Positions 22,401 to 55,076 of a DNA stretch of 64,000 bases are shown in pieces (position 1 is the stretch's first letter; each line of letters opens with the position of its first letter). Both the position numbers and the translations under genes were made by a program. Source of the stretch: Sipunculus nudus. Its lineage: Eukaryota; Annelida; Sipuncula; Golfingiida; Sipunculidae. The notes under the pieces were generated by a model. That model was not told the origin of the DNA. It saw only the letters and a program-made list of their open reading frames with translations, and did no database searches. Location of the stretch: the NCBI GenBank assembly GCA_026874595.1, contig CM049317.1, positions 71,507,618 through 71,571,617 on the forward strand. The letters run 5' to 3'.

Positions 22401-25081
22401 GAGTAAATGACTGTTGAGCCCTACGATAAATTGATACACTAAGGTCCAGGTTTGTTTTTATGTGTATAAGATTAATAATGAAAGTTTGAATGCCGTCAAT
22501 GTAATACTAGTGCCAATCATTTTAAAAGGGGAACATTTAAATTACAGGCTTCTGTCAACATTAAACACGTCTAAACATGCACATCATCATCACTACATTG
22601 AACAGAAAGCAGATATTGTGTAAATTAACTGTCCATTTAGCTAATTACACGTAATGATCTACCTGAGGTTAGTATCCACTTTTTATCATTAAATCTTGTC
22701 CAGTAACTGGTGCCGAATCCTTCTAACCGGAACTTGATGGTGCTCATGACCTCCTCTGACGTCACTGCTGCTAGGTCACCACCCCGGCGCTGGCATTCAG
22801 TGCGGGCCTGAAACCACGTGACCTGTTCGGAAAACCTGGCGATACACCCATCTTCTTGTGTCTGAATCTGGTCGCTGGTGTCACAAGCTCGGTCTGAATT
22901 ACAAAAGCGTTATTGTTTAAAGATTATCTTCGTAAAATGATTATTTAAATTAGATTTAAGTAAGTGATCATTGATTTTGCTGAGCTTGCTTTTCAGTAAA
23001 TTTCACACTATTCTTAATTCAGTATAAAATACACACACCCACACCCTTATATATATATATGTGTGTATTCTGGAATTATTATGAAATATTCATATTATAG
23101 TCCTTTGAAGGAATTATAAGGCAGAAATTTTATATATATATAAAGTGGACAAATCCATTCGTGCACGTCAAGTATATATAATTCCGGAGAAACAGAGCAT
23201 AATTATAGTAAAGTACAGTAAAGGGGGCATTTTCTTTAAATTAGTAATTCTACTTGATCCTTATGCATACAGATGAATTATTATATTTATCATGATTCTA
23301 CATATTGACTAATATAAGGGTATTTCTTTGAATTCTTATGATAAAGGTTCTTATATGCAAGTTTGCAAGTATCCTTAATTCTTGTAGTTCAATAGCAAGC
23401 TCACCAAAACTGCATAGATAAGCCCGTTTTTCATTACAAGCTCCGGGCATCCAGTCGAGACCGTACTTTGCGTCAAGCACAACACATCCGTCATAACTGC
23501 TTTGGTCGTCCGGACTTCCACGCCCCCATTTAGTGTATTTACCTGAAGTGAAATAAAGAACTGATACATGGATTTACCACTGATTTACAGTTAATTTGTA
23601 TTTTATGTTAATATGGATCAGTCCTCAAGTTCAGTCTCCAAAGGACCATAGTAAGAATTTTATTTAACTGATTTACTTCTCGAAGATTTTATCTTCAATC
23701 AATCGTTTGTACTTAGGGTGGGGTATGTGACACCTTTTATCAAAGCCAAACTTGTCTCTCCTGATTCATCTGTCTGCATTACATGTTCGGCTTAGCAGAC
23801 ACTGCTGGAACAAGAGTTTCCCGTTCCCCATGCCTTACTTTCAACGGTTTGGAAAAAAAAACATATATAAGGGCCACACAGGAAGAGCATTGTTGGAATG
23901 AATTGTGAAATCTTTGCTTATGCCAACTAAGCCATTTTTTAAATAGACTAAACTAACTTTTAAAAATATCAAAACAGATTTAGAAGAAGCTACTTTGATA
24001 GAGAAAACAAGATTTTAATATCAACCTGTAATACCACTAAACTATGGAAAACAAAATATTCATGATTGTGTAATTTGAAAATCATTCACAGATGATTAAT
24101 ACCCTATAATTAATACGAAATAATTTAGTACCTGGGCCGAATATTCCCGACCAATCAGAATCCTGCTCTGTCGCCCCAAGCCACACCTGTGCCGCCAATT
24201 GGCTGTTAATCAACCCACGCAGAGCCTCGTTTGTGTTTCCGTCAAGCTGGCTGACCAGACGACCGTTGCTGCGCGCGCAAAAGTTGACAGCCTGGCTTTG
24301 GTTCAAAGTAGCGGAGTACATCTCGAAGCAAGTCTGAGAGCGGCCACCTCGTTCAAGGCATACCTCTTTTTTTTAAAGGAGGAAAAAAACAGAATGATAT
24401 CCAATGAAATTTAAAGACAAAATTAGATAATAAATCATTATTTGAAATTTATGTCACATCTTTGTGATGCAATATATTCATAGAAAATAATCACTTAGCC
24501 ATCTTAGCATTATCAAAATTTATATCTCTTCAAAGTACTTCGATACCTGTTCTTGTTTATTTGAAATAAACAATAAATGGATGTAATGCATAAGAGGAAT
24601 TTAATCACCAACAGTTTTGGTCTTTTCTATCTTTAAGTGTGTTTTAAGTTGCTGACTTATGTTTATATACTTTCTCTCTAAGGATAGGCCGGTGGCCTTT
24701 TGGTATCACCGTATATTCAATGAGTACAAGTTACGTGTTTTTTATTCAGCCATTCGGATATCAGGTTTTATATGCACGGGGCAGGAATAACTCAGAAGTA
24801 AGTAATACTGTGGTCAAGATATAGGAGAGGATCTATGAGGATCTCCATAAATGTTCGAACAGTTGGCTTTTTAATCCGAATTTCTATGCCTTAACCTTCG
24901 AATCTCTATGCAGAAACAATTACGCATTTTATTAACTGATAAAAACTGGTAAAATACTATGTGATGCTGAATGTCTAAATATGTCAAATAAATAATAGTA
25001 TACTATTTCATTTTCTTTTATGGAGGTAAAATATTTCATTTTAAGAACAATAACTTGACACAATAAAATTACACAATGTCA

Positions 25082-25138
<57 letters not shown>

Positions 25139-25837
25139 TGAGCATATTACCGGAATATTCTGGTTATGGGCTATGGAATGTACCCATATAGACTTATTTG
25201 AGCGTCATTTCTAAATATTTAACTTTTTAACACACAGTTTTATGTATGGCCAAGCCTTTGACAGAAAGGTATTTTAGGTAGAAAATGGAGAAAGGACAGT
25301 GAATTTCTCGCCTTTATTATTGAATAAATATATGTATACGGTGTAAACCTTTGCTCATACTGGCAGCCGCTTGAATTCTCTAAAATCTTAATCTGTACTT
25401 ATGACGTACCAACCAAATGTTTTGTGAAATATACTTTGTACTTGTATGTTTTAAATATAAATTAAAATGTACCTTGAGGATACTTAATTTCAGCAGGTTC
25501 TTCAACATAATTAACAAATCAGACAAAATGCTAAATATAGCAAATGTTACGAGAGATACTGTCAGTACAGACACTAAGCTATTGTCTTAGGTTAATAATT
25601 AGGGTATACTCAGGTTATATCAAGCCTGTTTTAATTGAAAGGGGATCGAACTCCAACGCAATTGTACACTTAAATTATTCTTGGATTGTTTCGAATTTAA
25701 ATATTTGTTTAAATTATGTTGAGGCAAGGATATATGAATCATTAACTATGACAGGGCTTACCTTTAATTAATTCACTCCCAGCCAGCGGGGTACAAGCAA
25801 ACAATAGTAACAGAGCAAAATAGCCTGGCCGCACCAT
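19421..25837 (-). CDS. Type I membrane receptor with two C-type lectin-like domains (gene B), 9 exons, 449 aa
   Basis: Exons in transcription order: 25762-25837, 24132-24365, 23405-23542, 22663-22893, 21860-21994, 21230-21388, 20500-20598, 20284-20362, 19421-19619; phases agree throughout. Residues 1-20 form a signal peptide (MVRPGYFALLLLFACTPLAG). CTLD1 (about 26-150) has four or more cysteines, the core VWLGA, SPDD where EPN or QPD is usual, and WMPGAC where WND-C is usual. CTLD2 (about 150-271) has CQRRGGDLAAV, WLDEDC and PFICE. A Pro/Thr/Glu-rich stem follows, then a membrane helix near 359-379 and a basic tail of about 70 residues with Y423-S-N-M. The exon at 20500 needs the acceptor after 20599, not the nearer AG, to keep phase. 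Altered EPN and WND motifs argue against classical calcium-dependent sugar binding. Ligand unknown; probably cell-surface recognition. Confidence 0.85.
25083..25132. repeat. TA microsatellite in gene B intron 1
   Basis: 25 uninterrupted TA units. Confidence 0.95.
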
Positions 25838-26930
25838 GGTTCCCGGATCCGATACACCAGACCGGTGTAATTGTTATTATATGCTTTCAAAAGATCGACC
25901 GTGTGTGGTATATCCAATTTATAGTTTAGTAAATCAGGCCCGCGGCAGACACCTGTTCACTCAGAATGCAATGGTGATGTTAGTGGGAGAGATGAGTCGT
26001 CCGTTTCCTCCTCGATGTATTTGGGCAGAGCATGTATTGTCCCGCTGTGAATGCTTACACAGACATTAATTGGCTGAAGAGGAGGTAAGAGGGGCGCGGG
26101 GAGTCTATAGTTAAGGTGGCTATTTGGTCATCTTTATAATGCCAGGGCATATTGACCGAGGGTGGTAAATTGTTCGGTTTATGGCTACTTGCACCAAGAT
26201 CATGAGACCGCAGGTGGCACTAGTTTACAAACGACTTACATACGTAAAGGCGTCTCACTCATTTCTCGCTCCTATGTTTAAACATAGATTTCTGAATCGT
26301 GGCCCGTTATACTTGTACCATAAGGCGTAATCACTCTACCGTTCAGTGATTTTCTTAATTTAAAGGATGGTTCTTGCAGCAGTTATCCATTTCAATATTT
26401 CATAAGATCTCGTTTGTATAGGTATCTGAAATATAGGGCCTTCACTTCCCGCGTGGTTTGAAAGCTCTTTTTTTGCAGTGAATAGTTCTTGAAGGGGTAA
26501 CATTTTATCCTTTTAAAAAAATAAACACCTCTCCCTACTCCACAAATGTTTTACCTTCAGTGTGTGTATGTGTGCTCAGAAATGAGGGATTGTAAAGTTT
26601 ATTTGCTTATATAAGAATTGAGCCACTTAATGGAGGAGAAAGGCTTAGCATTATGAGTTCATCTTTTAACCATTCCTCTAAATAAACTGTCGTAGAACAT
26701 TTAATCTTTATAACATGGCTGCTAGGAGTGATGTTATACCCCAAAGTGACGATGTATATTTTCCCTCTAGGTGACCAAATGTTTGTTCCTTGTAAAAATT
26801 AGTAAATAAGTAATACCATCTGATAGTTAACTTCCCGTGCAGATAGATCTGTCCACACCACTGATCAAATCAGAAAAATAAAACATGACGTGACGTCTTT
26901 AGGTTTATTGACAGAACTATTCTGCTCAAT
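25838..26930. other. Intergenic region between genes B and CYP4, first part
   Basis: This would hold the promoter of gene B (minus strand). No convincing TATA box or repeat family was recognised. Confidence 0.35.
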
Positions 26931-26932
26931 TT

Positions 26933-27107
26933 CCGAATGTCTCAATGTCTCAATGTCTCAGTGTCTCAGTGTCTCAATGTCTCAGTGTCTCAGTGTCTCA
27001 ATGTCTCAATGTCTCAGTGTCTCAGTGTCTCAATGCCTCAGTGTCTCAGTGTCTCAATGTCTCAATGTCTAAGTGTCTCAGTGTCTCAGTGTCTCAATGT
27101 CTCAATA
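26933..27107. repeat. 8-bp minisatellite, about 22 units
   Basis: Unit TGTCTCAR, where R is A or G in an irregular order. Because 8 is not a multiple of 3, all three plus frames read the same MSQCLSVS-like 8-residue cycle; these frames are not genes. Confidence 0.95.
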
Positions 27108-29030
27108 GAGTCCTTTGCCGCCGTCATTTTCGCGCCGCTGCAAGCCGAGTGAAGATCGAGCCGAACCGAGCTTATCAGGAGGCGCCACAAATCATCATCG
27201 CTGTTGTTTTGTTGATTCCGTGGTGACTGACAACGTTGAAGTTCCCCGCATTATAATACATGGTCAAGCCCGGCACCCCTAAAAAGACAGAGGTTACACG
27301 AAATATAGATAACTTGATTAAATAAAACGGGAACTTTGAAACATCGCTGAATTAATAGGCTTTCCGGTCAGATTAAATCAGCCGACAATTTGCAAGCTGA
27401 GTCGAGCAAAAAAACTCGGCTTACTACTAAGTCAGCCGTCTTTTTGTCCAAGCCAGATGTACTTGTGTGGCTAACACGGCTCTGGGCTCTAGCAGGACTG
27501 TCAAAGGCAAATAATAAGTGTCCTGGGCTAAAGAGATGAGCCTGCTCTGAAAATATGGGAAAAAACAATATAGAAATCAGCGACAACTCTCCAATCATTC
27601 TCGTATTTTTCTCAAGACCGAATGAAGCTGTGCTACACATACGTTTGGACAAGTAAAGCTCCAAAGAAAGAGATATACATGGTCAACGACTTATTACTTT
27701 CACTAATTTTTATTATTCTCAGTCCTCTTGGAATACGCCTTTTTTATGAAAAATATGTTGTGCACAAACAACTTATTCCAGACCAGAGAATATTTCAATT
27801 TATCGTGATATTAAAGCTTTCATTTAATGACAAACGAACATATTATACATTCAGTCGTTCAGTGCTCAGTGTAAGCTGAATTGTTTAACCTGAAAATAAG
27901 TATGTATGTACATGCTCACTCTTACTGGCCATGATCCAGGTCCGTTGATTAAATCAATAACAACTTGTACTCTGTGTGTAAGAAAAACAGGACACCGAAA
28001 TTTGACACACAATTATGTGTCTGTGTAAATAAAGAATGGTTCTTATGTGTAATGATGAGAAATGATATAAATAATTTTGGAATTTCTCAATCAATTTTTT
28101 TTTCCTTAAATGATCCCATTTTTACAAGCACGTGTAATATATAACAAACAGTTAAAATGTAAGGTACAATAACCAGCAGCACCAGCTATGACAGATCCTG
28201 AACGAATCGTCTAAGGAACATAATATTAGGTCTCGGGTTGACCTATAAATACCTTATATAAATCTAATGATGAGCACCAAGATATTCAACTTTGTCCTCG
28301 TTTCCAAAATGTTGTTTTATCATATAATTGAAGTCTTCAATTACAGCTGGAAATTTCATGATGTTAAGCAATATTGCTCAGCTTCTGTGTGCGCCAAGTT
28401 AAAAGTATTAGCCCAGTCCGCAATGACACTCAACTGAATCTAAACCACTACGTAAGGCCATAAACAAACTATAATATGAAGTTACCATATTTGGTAATAT
28501 AGGGATAACAGAACTTGTCTGTATATTAAATGTGAACATTTCAGGTATAATGGTTACGATTTGTGCCACGTTAAAGGGCCTCCGGACGTTCAGACAACCA
28601 GACGACTTGACAGAAAGACGACAGACAAAGGGTGATCGCTACAGCTCAGATTAATTTCAATCAGCTAAACCAAAACGTGTCTAGTGTTTGATATAGTCCG
28701 TGTTCAAGGCGACATATACTTGCTATGTGTAGCATGTGTCATCGGCCAAATAATCATCCCGCGTGCACGTGCCTTTAAAATAATCAACCTGCATCGTTTC
28801 ATATTTATGGACCCAAAGGGCTTCACTGCTTGATAATTACTTTAACTTAATTTCCTATCATCCGGGTCAATGACGACCGTACAAAACATACATCAGAGCT
28901 GAGGTCGTCGCCCGTTGTTCTGGCTTAAGTTCAGATTTGATGCAATCACCTGACTTTACTATAGATCGCAAAACACAAAAGGGTTGTATGCGCCCCATTG
29001 TGATTATTTCTGAGTTTGACGTATCAGATC
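27108..29030. other. Intergenic region upstream of CYP4
   Basis: Holds a relative of the gene C intron repeat at about 28550-28690 (GTTACGATTTGTGCCACGTT, then GGTGATCGCTACAGCTCAGA). The rest is unassigned. The CYP4 promoter should lie in the last few hundred bases, but I see no clear element. Confidence 0.4.
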
Positions 29031-48326
<19,296 letters not shown>

Positions 48327-49832
48327 TGTCATATCACGTAAAACCACATTGTTTTCGCTCTATTGAGAGGTTACATAAGATGCATGAAAATGGATACTCA
48401 TTAAATCTATTATGATAAATAATTACGAAAATGTTTAAATCATAAATAATCATGAAAAATACTTAGCATATTTTGCACATCAGTTACATATGCTGCAAAG
48501 TTAATCTGACTCTGTTGCTTATATTTTAGACAGTACAAGTACATGTAAGTTGAAAACTACCAGATTGTACCTTCCTCAAAAATGGCTTGCAATGTCACAG
48601 ATACAGCTGTATCATTACCATGCATGACTTTTTTAATGTACTTACTTAATGCAATATTAGTATAAAACACTTCTTGGGTGTCTACTAGTTTTGTCAATTG
48701 ACACTCAGTAGGGATAATGTTTAGCACTACTAGAAGAGGTAAGCAAATGTCCTTTCGATATTCTATCAATATATTTCATTTTGTTTTACAAATCATGTTT
48801 TGTATGAAATTAATGTCTACTATTCAGAGGGTCACCGCATTGACAGGGTAGAATGTTTAGGTTAAAAATATTATGACAAAGAGTATTCTGGCAAATATAC
48901 AGAAATGGGGCAGGGGCCAAGTGGCTTTGGCAGTGTCATTTTTTAGTGGAATAAAACACATAATATATAAATATCGAGATAAATCTTATAATAAAAATCT
49001 TTCAATTCTGCATTTCATCTGAGAAAGTTTAGCATTTTCTTAATTAACAATCAATTGTAGATAATTGATAATATAGCACTGAGGTGACATTATCTTCGTT
49101 AAATGAATACATATTTCATAAAAATTAATGAGAATGAAGAACATTTTGATTTTGGAATAAGGGCGATTGTTGTTGTTGGGAGATTTTGGCCAGGTGTCCT
49201 TTATCCGGTTAGAAGTGTGAGTGAGGGTGTGTGTGTGTGTGTACGGGGGGGAAGGGGTTGTCGATACTCGTATGGATTCCCCCCTCACGATTTCTGAGCA
49301 AATAAGGCCCGTGCACTTTATTACTTAATAGAAGAATATTACCAATATAGATTAAACATAATAAAACCGACTTGATCTGTTTGATATTACATACCTGGAA
49401 TTACTTAATTTATGTATGACATGCATTTTTATGAGTATGGCTATTGGATATATTTGATTTAAATAAAATTATATTAAATAAGTCAGTGTTTTAGTTTTCT
49501 TCTTCTATTGGTTTACTCATTGACGTATGGTTCATCGACATTAAGGTAACAGTCTGTATATATCGTGGCTCTTTATAATCTAAAGATATATGTCATGTTA
49601 CTCCATGAATTGGCAATGGACCCATAGACTATAACGTTTAAACTGATGGCGCAGAGGATATGACCACATCAAGACTCTGTTAACACTCATACAGCCTCGT
49701 TTTGAATTGCTGGAGTTGAATTTACCAAGGAAGTTTTATGTAGGAGGATGGAGCACTCTCTGGTTTAAGGAAGGTCAGGTGTAACTTGAGAAGTCCGATA
49801 CCAAACCTCTCACATTGGTGTGAAACACGACT
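48327..49832. other. 3' flank of CYP4 and intergenic sequence
   Basis: An ATTAAA at about 48400, 74 bp past the stop, may be the polyadenylation signal. A GT run lies near 49220. No gene recognised. Confidence 0.4.
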
Positions 49833-50312
49833 CAGTGGCGCATCCAGAGGGTGCGGGCGCGGCGCTACCCCCCCCCCCCTTGAGCTGAAACATCTCTGAT
49901 TTTATCTATTTCTTTTCCCATTTATTCGTTATTAATTTTCACATTCATATTTCCTTTTTATTCCCTAGCTATTAGATAAATTATCCCCCGTTTATTCATT
50001 TCTAATTCATGAGAATATTAATGAACAAGATTCATGATTTACTCCATATTAAGATGGCATCCAAAGGAGGGAGTTTTCTGTTAATACACTCTTCTAGGTC
50101 ATAACACTGCAATCGCAAAATCATTTAAGAGAACAGTAGGTAAGGAACAGAACCTCATATTTTAAGTGACAGGTGCATTAAACTGTCCACTCTCAATTGC
50201 ATATTTTAAAATAAAATCCCCATATGGGAGGGGGACACTCACACCCCCCTGAAAAAAACCCTCCTCCATGTGCCTATAATTAACTTTTAGGAAAACATGG
50301 TGAAATAGTTGA

Positions 50313-50392
<80 letters not shown>

Positions 50393-50469
50393 ATATATAT
50401 ATTCACAACCATCAGCCACTAACCTAATAATAGCGCCCCTATGTACCAGAATTCCTGGATCCGCCACTG
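49833..50469. mobile_element. Longer non-autonomous element with CAGTGGCG ends and 5-bp target duplication
   Basis: Left end CAGTGGCGCATCCAGAGG and right end CCTGGATCCGCCACTG are inverted repeats related to the short MITEs. Flanks are CGACT on both sides (49828-49832 and 50470-50474). The 637-bp interior differs from the short MITEs and includes a TA microsatellite at 50316-50402. No transposase frame. Confidence 0.85.
50316..50402. repeat. TA microsatellite inside the element
   Basis: TA run interrupted by a few T insertions. Confidence 0.95.
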
Positions 50470-50823
50470 CGACTCGAGTTAGCGTCATATCGACCCTCTG
50501 GCAATACGACCAGATTAATGGTAGGCTTACCAGACCAATTATCCGATTGCCTAATGAGTCGGGTTGTCACGGCTAGACTCGAGTTGGCCCTGGCGCCTGG
50601 ACACGCTCTGTCCCTACCACATGCAGGCTCACCATCTCGCGTGGCGCCATCGTGTGTCTGTGTCAGAAGTCTGTGTCAGCATATTCAATTGTTCATACCG
50701 TGAAATGGCACTGGATTTCTGGTTTGAAATCAAGAAGCCATGAACTGCCCTCAAGACATTAGAGCGAATTAATCTCTGAGGTTCTATAACGGAATTTCAC
50801 CGTTGTGCCATTGAGGCAATACC

Positions 50824-50900
50824 GGGGTTCGAATCGGAGACCTTCACCTCCGAAGTCTCTCCGAAGTCTAGTCTTAACCACTAGACCACCTCTGTAAGAA
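50824..50900 (-). repeat. Decayed tRNA-like sequence
   Basis: Minus strand reads GAGGTGGTCTAGTGGTTAAG (A box), a long variable region, and GATTCGAACCCCGG (B box). The acceptor ends pair only in part, so it is a tRNA pseudogene or SINE head. Confidence 0.45.
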
Positions 50901-51139
50901 AACTAGAAGGCGTTTTTGTTATTGCAGAGATATTCAAGTACCCATTTGATAATATTATTAAATTCGCGTATTGATGTCAAGTGAAAACATGACTGTTTTT
51001 CTGCATTTGGTTGACCGTTTATCGTTTATTTTGCTTCAAAAAAGATTTCTAGATTGACTAACGCATATTTTAGTATTTATGGATAATGTTAGTTGTATAT
51101 GACGAACAGGAGTTCCGTGGATACTATATTTTCACACGG

Positions 51140-51500
51140 GTACTGCCGCCTACGAAAAATCCGTCCTAGACCCTTGGATGGGTCTGTCTCGAGCAGAGAT
51201 TGGAGGTGCCATAACCACAATCCTCTTCGCGTGGTGTCCATCTGTGTGTCAACTTTGTGATAAAAACACATATCTGTGAAAAGGATAAATGCATCAGGCT
51301 GAGATTGTGCATGTTCATAGATCTTGGATAGTTTTCTCGTATACATGACAGGTGGCGCCATCTGCGATCGTTCTGTTAAGCGTCGATCCGTGTGTTTGCT
51401 TTTGGTGAAAATAACTCATATCTCTAGAGTGGTTCAATGTATCGGCCTGATATGTTACAGGTATATCTATCTTGTATAGCTTTCTCGTACACAGGACAGC
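51140..51500. repeat. GGCGCC-family repeat pair
   Basis: GACAGGTGGCGCCATCTGCG at about 51350 and ACAGCTGGCGCAGAAC at 51495, each preceded by TTTTCTCGTAnACAnGACAG-like words, show two diverged copies of the dispersed repeat. Confidence 0.55.
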
Positions 51501-51717
51501 TGGCGCAGAACTGAGAATATGCTACTGTGTTATATCTTAGTATATACAGGTCTGGGGCCTGGAATGGAACGTATGTCTTGAGCTCTATGTTAAAAATTTA
51601 TATACGAGAATAACATGTGTTGACTCCGTTTAAATAGTAAACACAAAAGTATTAATAATATGAATTTCCATGTTTAAAGGCAGTTCTTTGATTTATTTGT
51701 TTATTTATTTATTTAAA

Positions 51718-51720
<3 letters not shown>

Positions 51721-51752
<32 letters not shown>
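51721..51752. repeat. TA microsatellite
   Basis: Pure TA run. Confidence 0.9.
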
Positions 51753-51760
<8 letters not shown>

Positions 51761-52147
51761 CTTTTTTTTATTTTGTCTATTGCCGGGGGCTAATAAATCA
51801 TTTCTGGAAATGTCTGAGGACAATTGAAGTCTTTTCAGCGCGCGCGCGCGTGTGTGTGCAACAACATTTCCAGGTCGAAAGTAACTGCAACATTCTTTAA
51901 ACATTTAAGCGGTCTTATAAATATATCCTTACACCATAACTGCAGTTGTCACTGAATCTTTGTCGCTCAATCTTCTGTTGTCTCGCATCGAATATGCACG
52001 TTTTTCCCCTATAACCCCTCGTGGCAGAAGCGAAGATGATTGAGGGTGGATGAGGATGTAATTAATGCATTTCCTCATAAATAACTTTTTATTAGAAAAT
52101 TTGTCTCAGTCGCTCTATGGCTTTTTTTCAATCAACACAGATGTACA

Positions 52148-52404
52148 GGCGACGTGACCCAGGGGTAGAGCACAGGACTCAAAGCCGGGAGATCGTGAGT
52201 TCGAATCTCAGCCGAAGCGGTGAGATTTTTCACGGTCGGCCTCCACCCAGGGTATGGGCTCTGCAAGCTAAATGGCGAGGCCGTGCCCAACTGCCTGTTT
52301 CACTCATAAAACGAGTGCGCTTTTCGGGGGTACTTCGGTGGTATGACCTAACAATGTGGTCACCGGGCCTGGTTGACGCCAGGATATAAAATGAGTGACA
52401 GCGT
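52148..52404 (+). repeat. tRNA-derived SINE, copy 2
   Basis: Head TGACCCAGGGGTAGAGCACA, B box GTGAGTTCGAATCTCAGCC, body GGTGAGATTTTTCACGGTCG, and end GACGCCAGGATATAAAATGA. It is a full-length relative of the minus-strand copy at 966-1194. Confidence 0.85.
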
Positions 52405-55031
52405 ATGATACTACCCTGTCATGTAGTCCGAAAAAGAAATGGAATTCTGCAAATATACATATACCTAGTTAAGTTAACATTAACAAGTGGAGGTGGTTAC
52501 CTCCTAAAAAAAGAGATGTAAGAATACATAATATATACGAATCTATCGTCACAGCCATCACAGCTAGAATTAAATTTTCCCTTTCCGTTATTCATCAGAA
52601 ATGCCTAGGCAAAAAGAGAGGTATTAGAAATCACATTACTATTAATGTTTAATATTCCTTTTCATCGAAGTTGAACTATGGAAATATACAACACAGAAAC
52701 GATTGTAAGTGGCATCATCAGATTTGTATATGAGAAAGACATCCAAAATGTATGAACATGCAAAATTTCAGGCAGATACTGCAAACCATTCTTGAGCTAT
52801 ATGAACAGACTAGCTGATAGACACGGTTTACCGGGCTTATTATCGGGGTTGGGGGGATTTTTTAACTGAGATGTGAAATGTTGGCTCATTTTTTTTTATT
52901 CGAAAAGTTAACAGAAAATATAGGTTTTCAGTTGAGAAACTTTCTCCATGAGATATGTGTAAACATTTTGGCACGACTGCAGAATAACTCACGCACCTCT
53001 CTGAGGCACAACACTTCTGTGAACAGAAAACGTTTCTATTTACAGCTGCTTGTATCTTAATTTTGCCACTTACTTTTAAATTACATGAATCCTTAACATC
53101 ATACCGTCCGTCCGTATAAACTTATAACCTGGTGGAGACAGTGCGTGAGTGATCCTGCAGTCGCTCCAATATTTTTAACATTTATTTGTGGTTCTGTCCT
53201 CGTGGCAAGAAATTTATACCCTGGTATGTTTACCTTGATGACCTGGCCAGTGATGGTGTTGACATTTCGAACCGGAATGAGACGCGGGGGCATTCAGGTT
53301 TTCGATGATATTTGACTGGATTCTATCGGTGGACGTATAAAGATGTGAGGAACACAGGAAAGAATTATTAAATGTACGTTCAAGGAAACTGTTCCTGAAG
53401 AAAGAAACAGAAATATGCATCCTCGTAAGTAGCAGAAGCGGACACAATGGGACTCCATGCAGAGAGTGCGTATTCATTTTCGACCACCGCAATTTTTTTT
53501 TGCATCGTATCAGACACATTTTGAGGCCTGCCTGAAACCTCAGACACCACTCCACCCCACCCCACCCCACGCCTGTTCGTGAAATTGGGACCTTGAATTA
53601 GGTTTTGTCATTATTCCTCCTGGGTTGAACTCTCCATTTCATAAAGCGAGAAACATGTGTTTTTCTCTTTTACTGACCACGCACGTGGGTGAGAGCCTCG
53701 TTCAAATGAAAGGTCCGAGAGGCTCAAATCCCTCCCTGAAAGATATCGTCATTCATATGAACAATAGTGGTGTTTGAGGTTGAAAGACCACGATGCATGC
53801 GTTCCGGTCATTGCCGAAGGCAGTTCGGCTGTGCTCGGTCTTACCTCTGTGCAAGTCAGTAAAAACGGAAAAATTACTCAAAATTATATGTACGTTAAAA
53901 AATTATTTATTCTCATATCGCCTATGTCACTGCGGGCATAATAACCTTTAAAATGATGTTAGGCACACTATTGTACACAACGCGGTTTTAGAGAACACTG
54001 CGAAAAGACGTGAACCGAATTCCTTTTATAAGTATTAGATGTATGGAACCCCAAACCAACTGTAGGTGGCGCCATAAGTCTTGCTTATGACGAAGGTATT
54101 CGAAATACACAGATATGCTCTATTCACGGCTGATATATCAAATCCCCACTGATATAACCAGGGACATAGACTGTGCAAAAAAAAATCATTATACGTGGTG
54201 ACAGCCATCAAAGATGCATGGACATGCCAACATTTCAGACCGATACATCAAACTTGTCTTGAGTTGGGTTAACTCCGCTGACAAAGCTCAGGCAGTTGCC
54301 TCCTATGTCATATGTAGCCTAGGGCCAGGTGTAGCTACTGACCTCTACCGAGCTGCACTGACTGAACTTTTGACCTGTTGCCTAATCTGAAACAGTTGAC
54401 AGTCTGCTAAAGATATAAATATAAGCAGATAAAAATCTGAAAGAGTTGTTTTTTCTTCATGCTGACATAAGTTTTTTATCGAAAATGTTTAGAATATAAC
54501 AGAGTCGACTTTAAGTAAAATCAGAAGAAAGATATATTGTTTCATAAATTTTACCTAGCACATAAGTTGGATGTGGACACTAATTATTTATGTTGTCTGT
54601 TAAGCTCTGCATTTTTACCCAGAGTACTGTTACGACAATAAACCTACCAGCTTTGTCTCATTTTTAAAGGTCACGTAAATCACCCGAATGATTTTAGGTA
54701 AACTTTTTACAAAAAAGGACCACCTAAGAATCATTTTTGTGCAGTGTTACAGAATTTGAAACAACAGTCTCGCAGAAGAAGACTATTGCAGTCTTCATTT
54801 TGATACTTGGCCGCCGGACCAACTACAGCTTTCCATAACTCTAACAAAAATTAATGAACTCAATCTGTTCTTATTTTATTAAGACAACCCTACCCACGGG
54901 TTCTTGTGAAAAATTAAATAACTCGGTTTCATTCGGTTGCTTGCAGTTTCATAATAAAACGGTTTTAATGTAGAAACTGAAAGAAGGTAACATAACAAGG
55001 TGTTTGCCCGTATAAATAGGTCAAAGTAGGT

Positions 55032-55034
<3 letters not shown>
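52405..55034. other. Intergenic sequence with scattered repeat pieces
   Basis: Relatives of the 14523-15340 repeat occur at about 52690-52810 and 54060-54270 (AGGTGGCGCCATAAGTCTTG, CATGCCAACATTTCAGACCG). No gene supported. Confidence 0.4.

Positions 55035-55073
<39 letters not shown>
55035..55073. repeat. TA microsatellite at LINE 3' end
   Basis: Pure TA run next to the end of the minus-strand LINE. Confidence 0.9.

Positions 55074-55076
<3 letters not shown>

Noticed and set aside
26890-27226. Three overlapping repetitive MSQCLSVS reading frames as a Cys/Ser-rich repeat protein
   Set aside because: They are produced in all frames by the 8-bp minisatellite and have no splice or start support.
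50824-50900. Functional tRNA gene
   Set aside because: B box and part of the A box are present, but the acceptor stem does not pair fully and the variable region is abnormal.
53099-53293. 64-codon minus-strand frame (RLIPVRNVNTITGQVIKVN)
   Set aside because: Protein-like composition but no splice partners, domain or neighbouring exons could be found.
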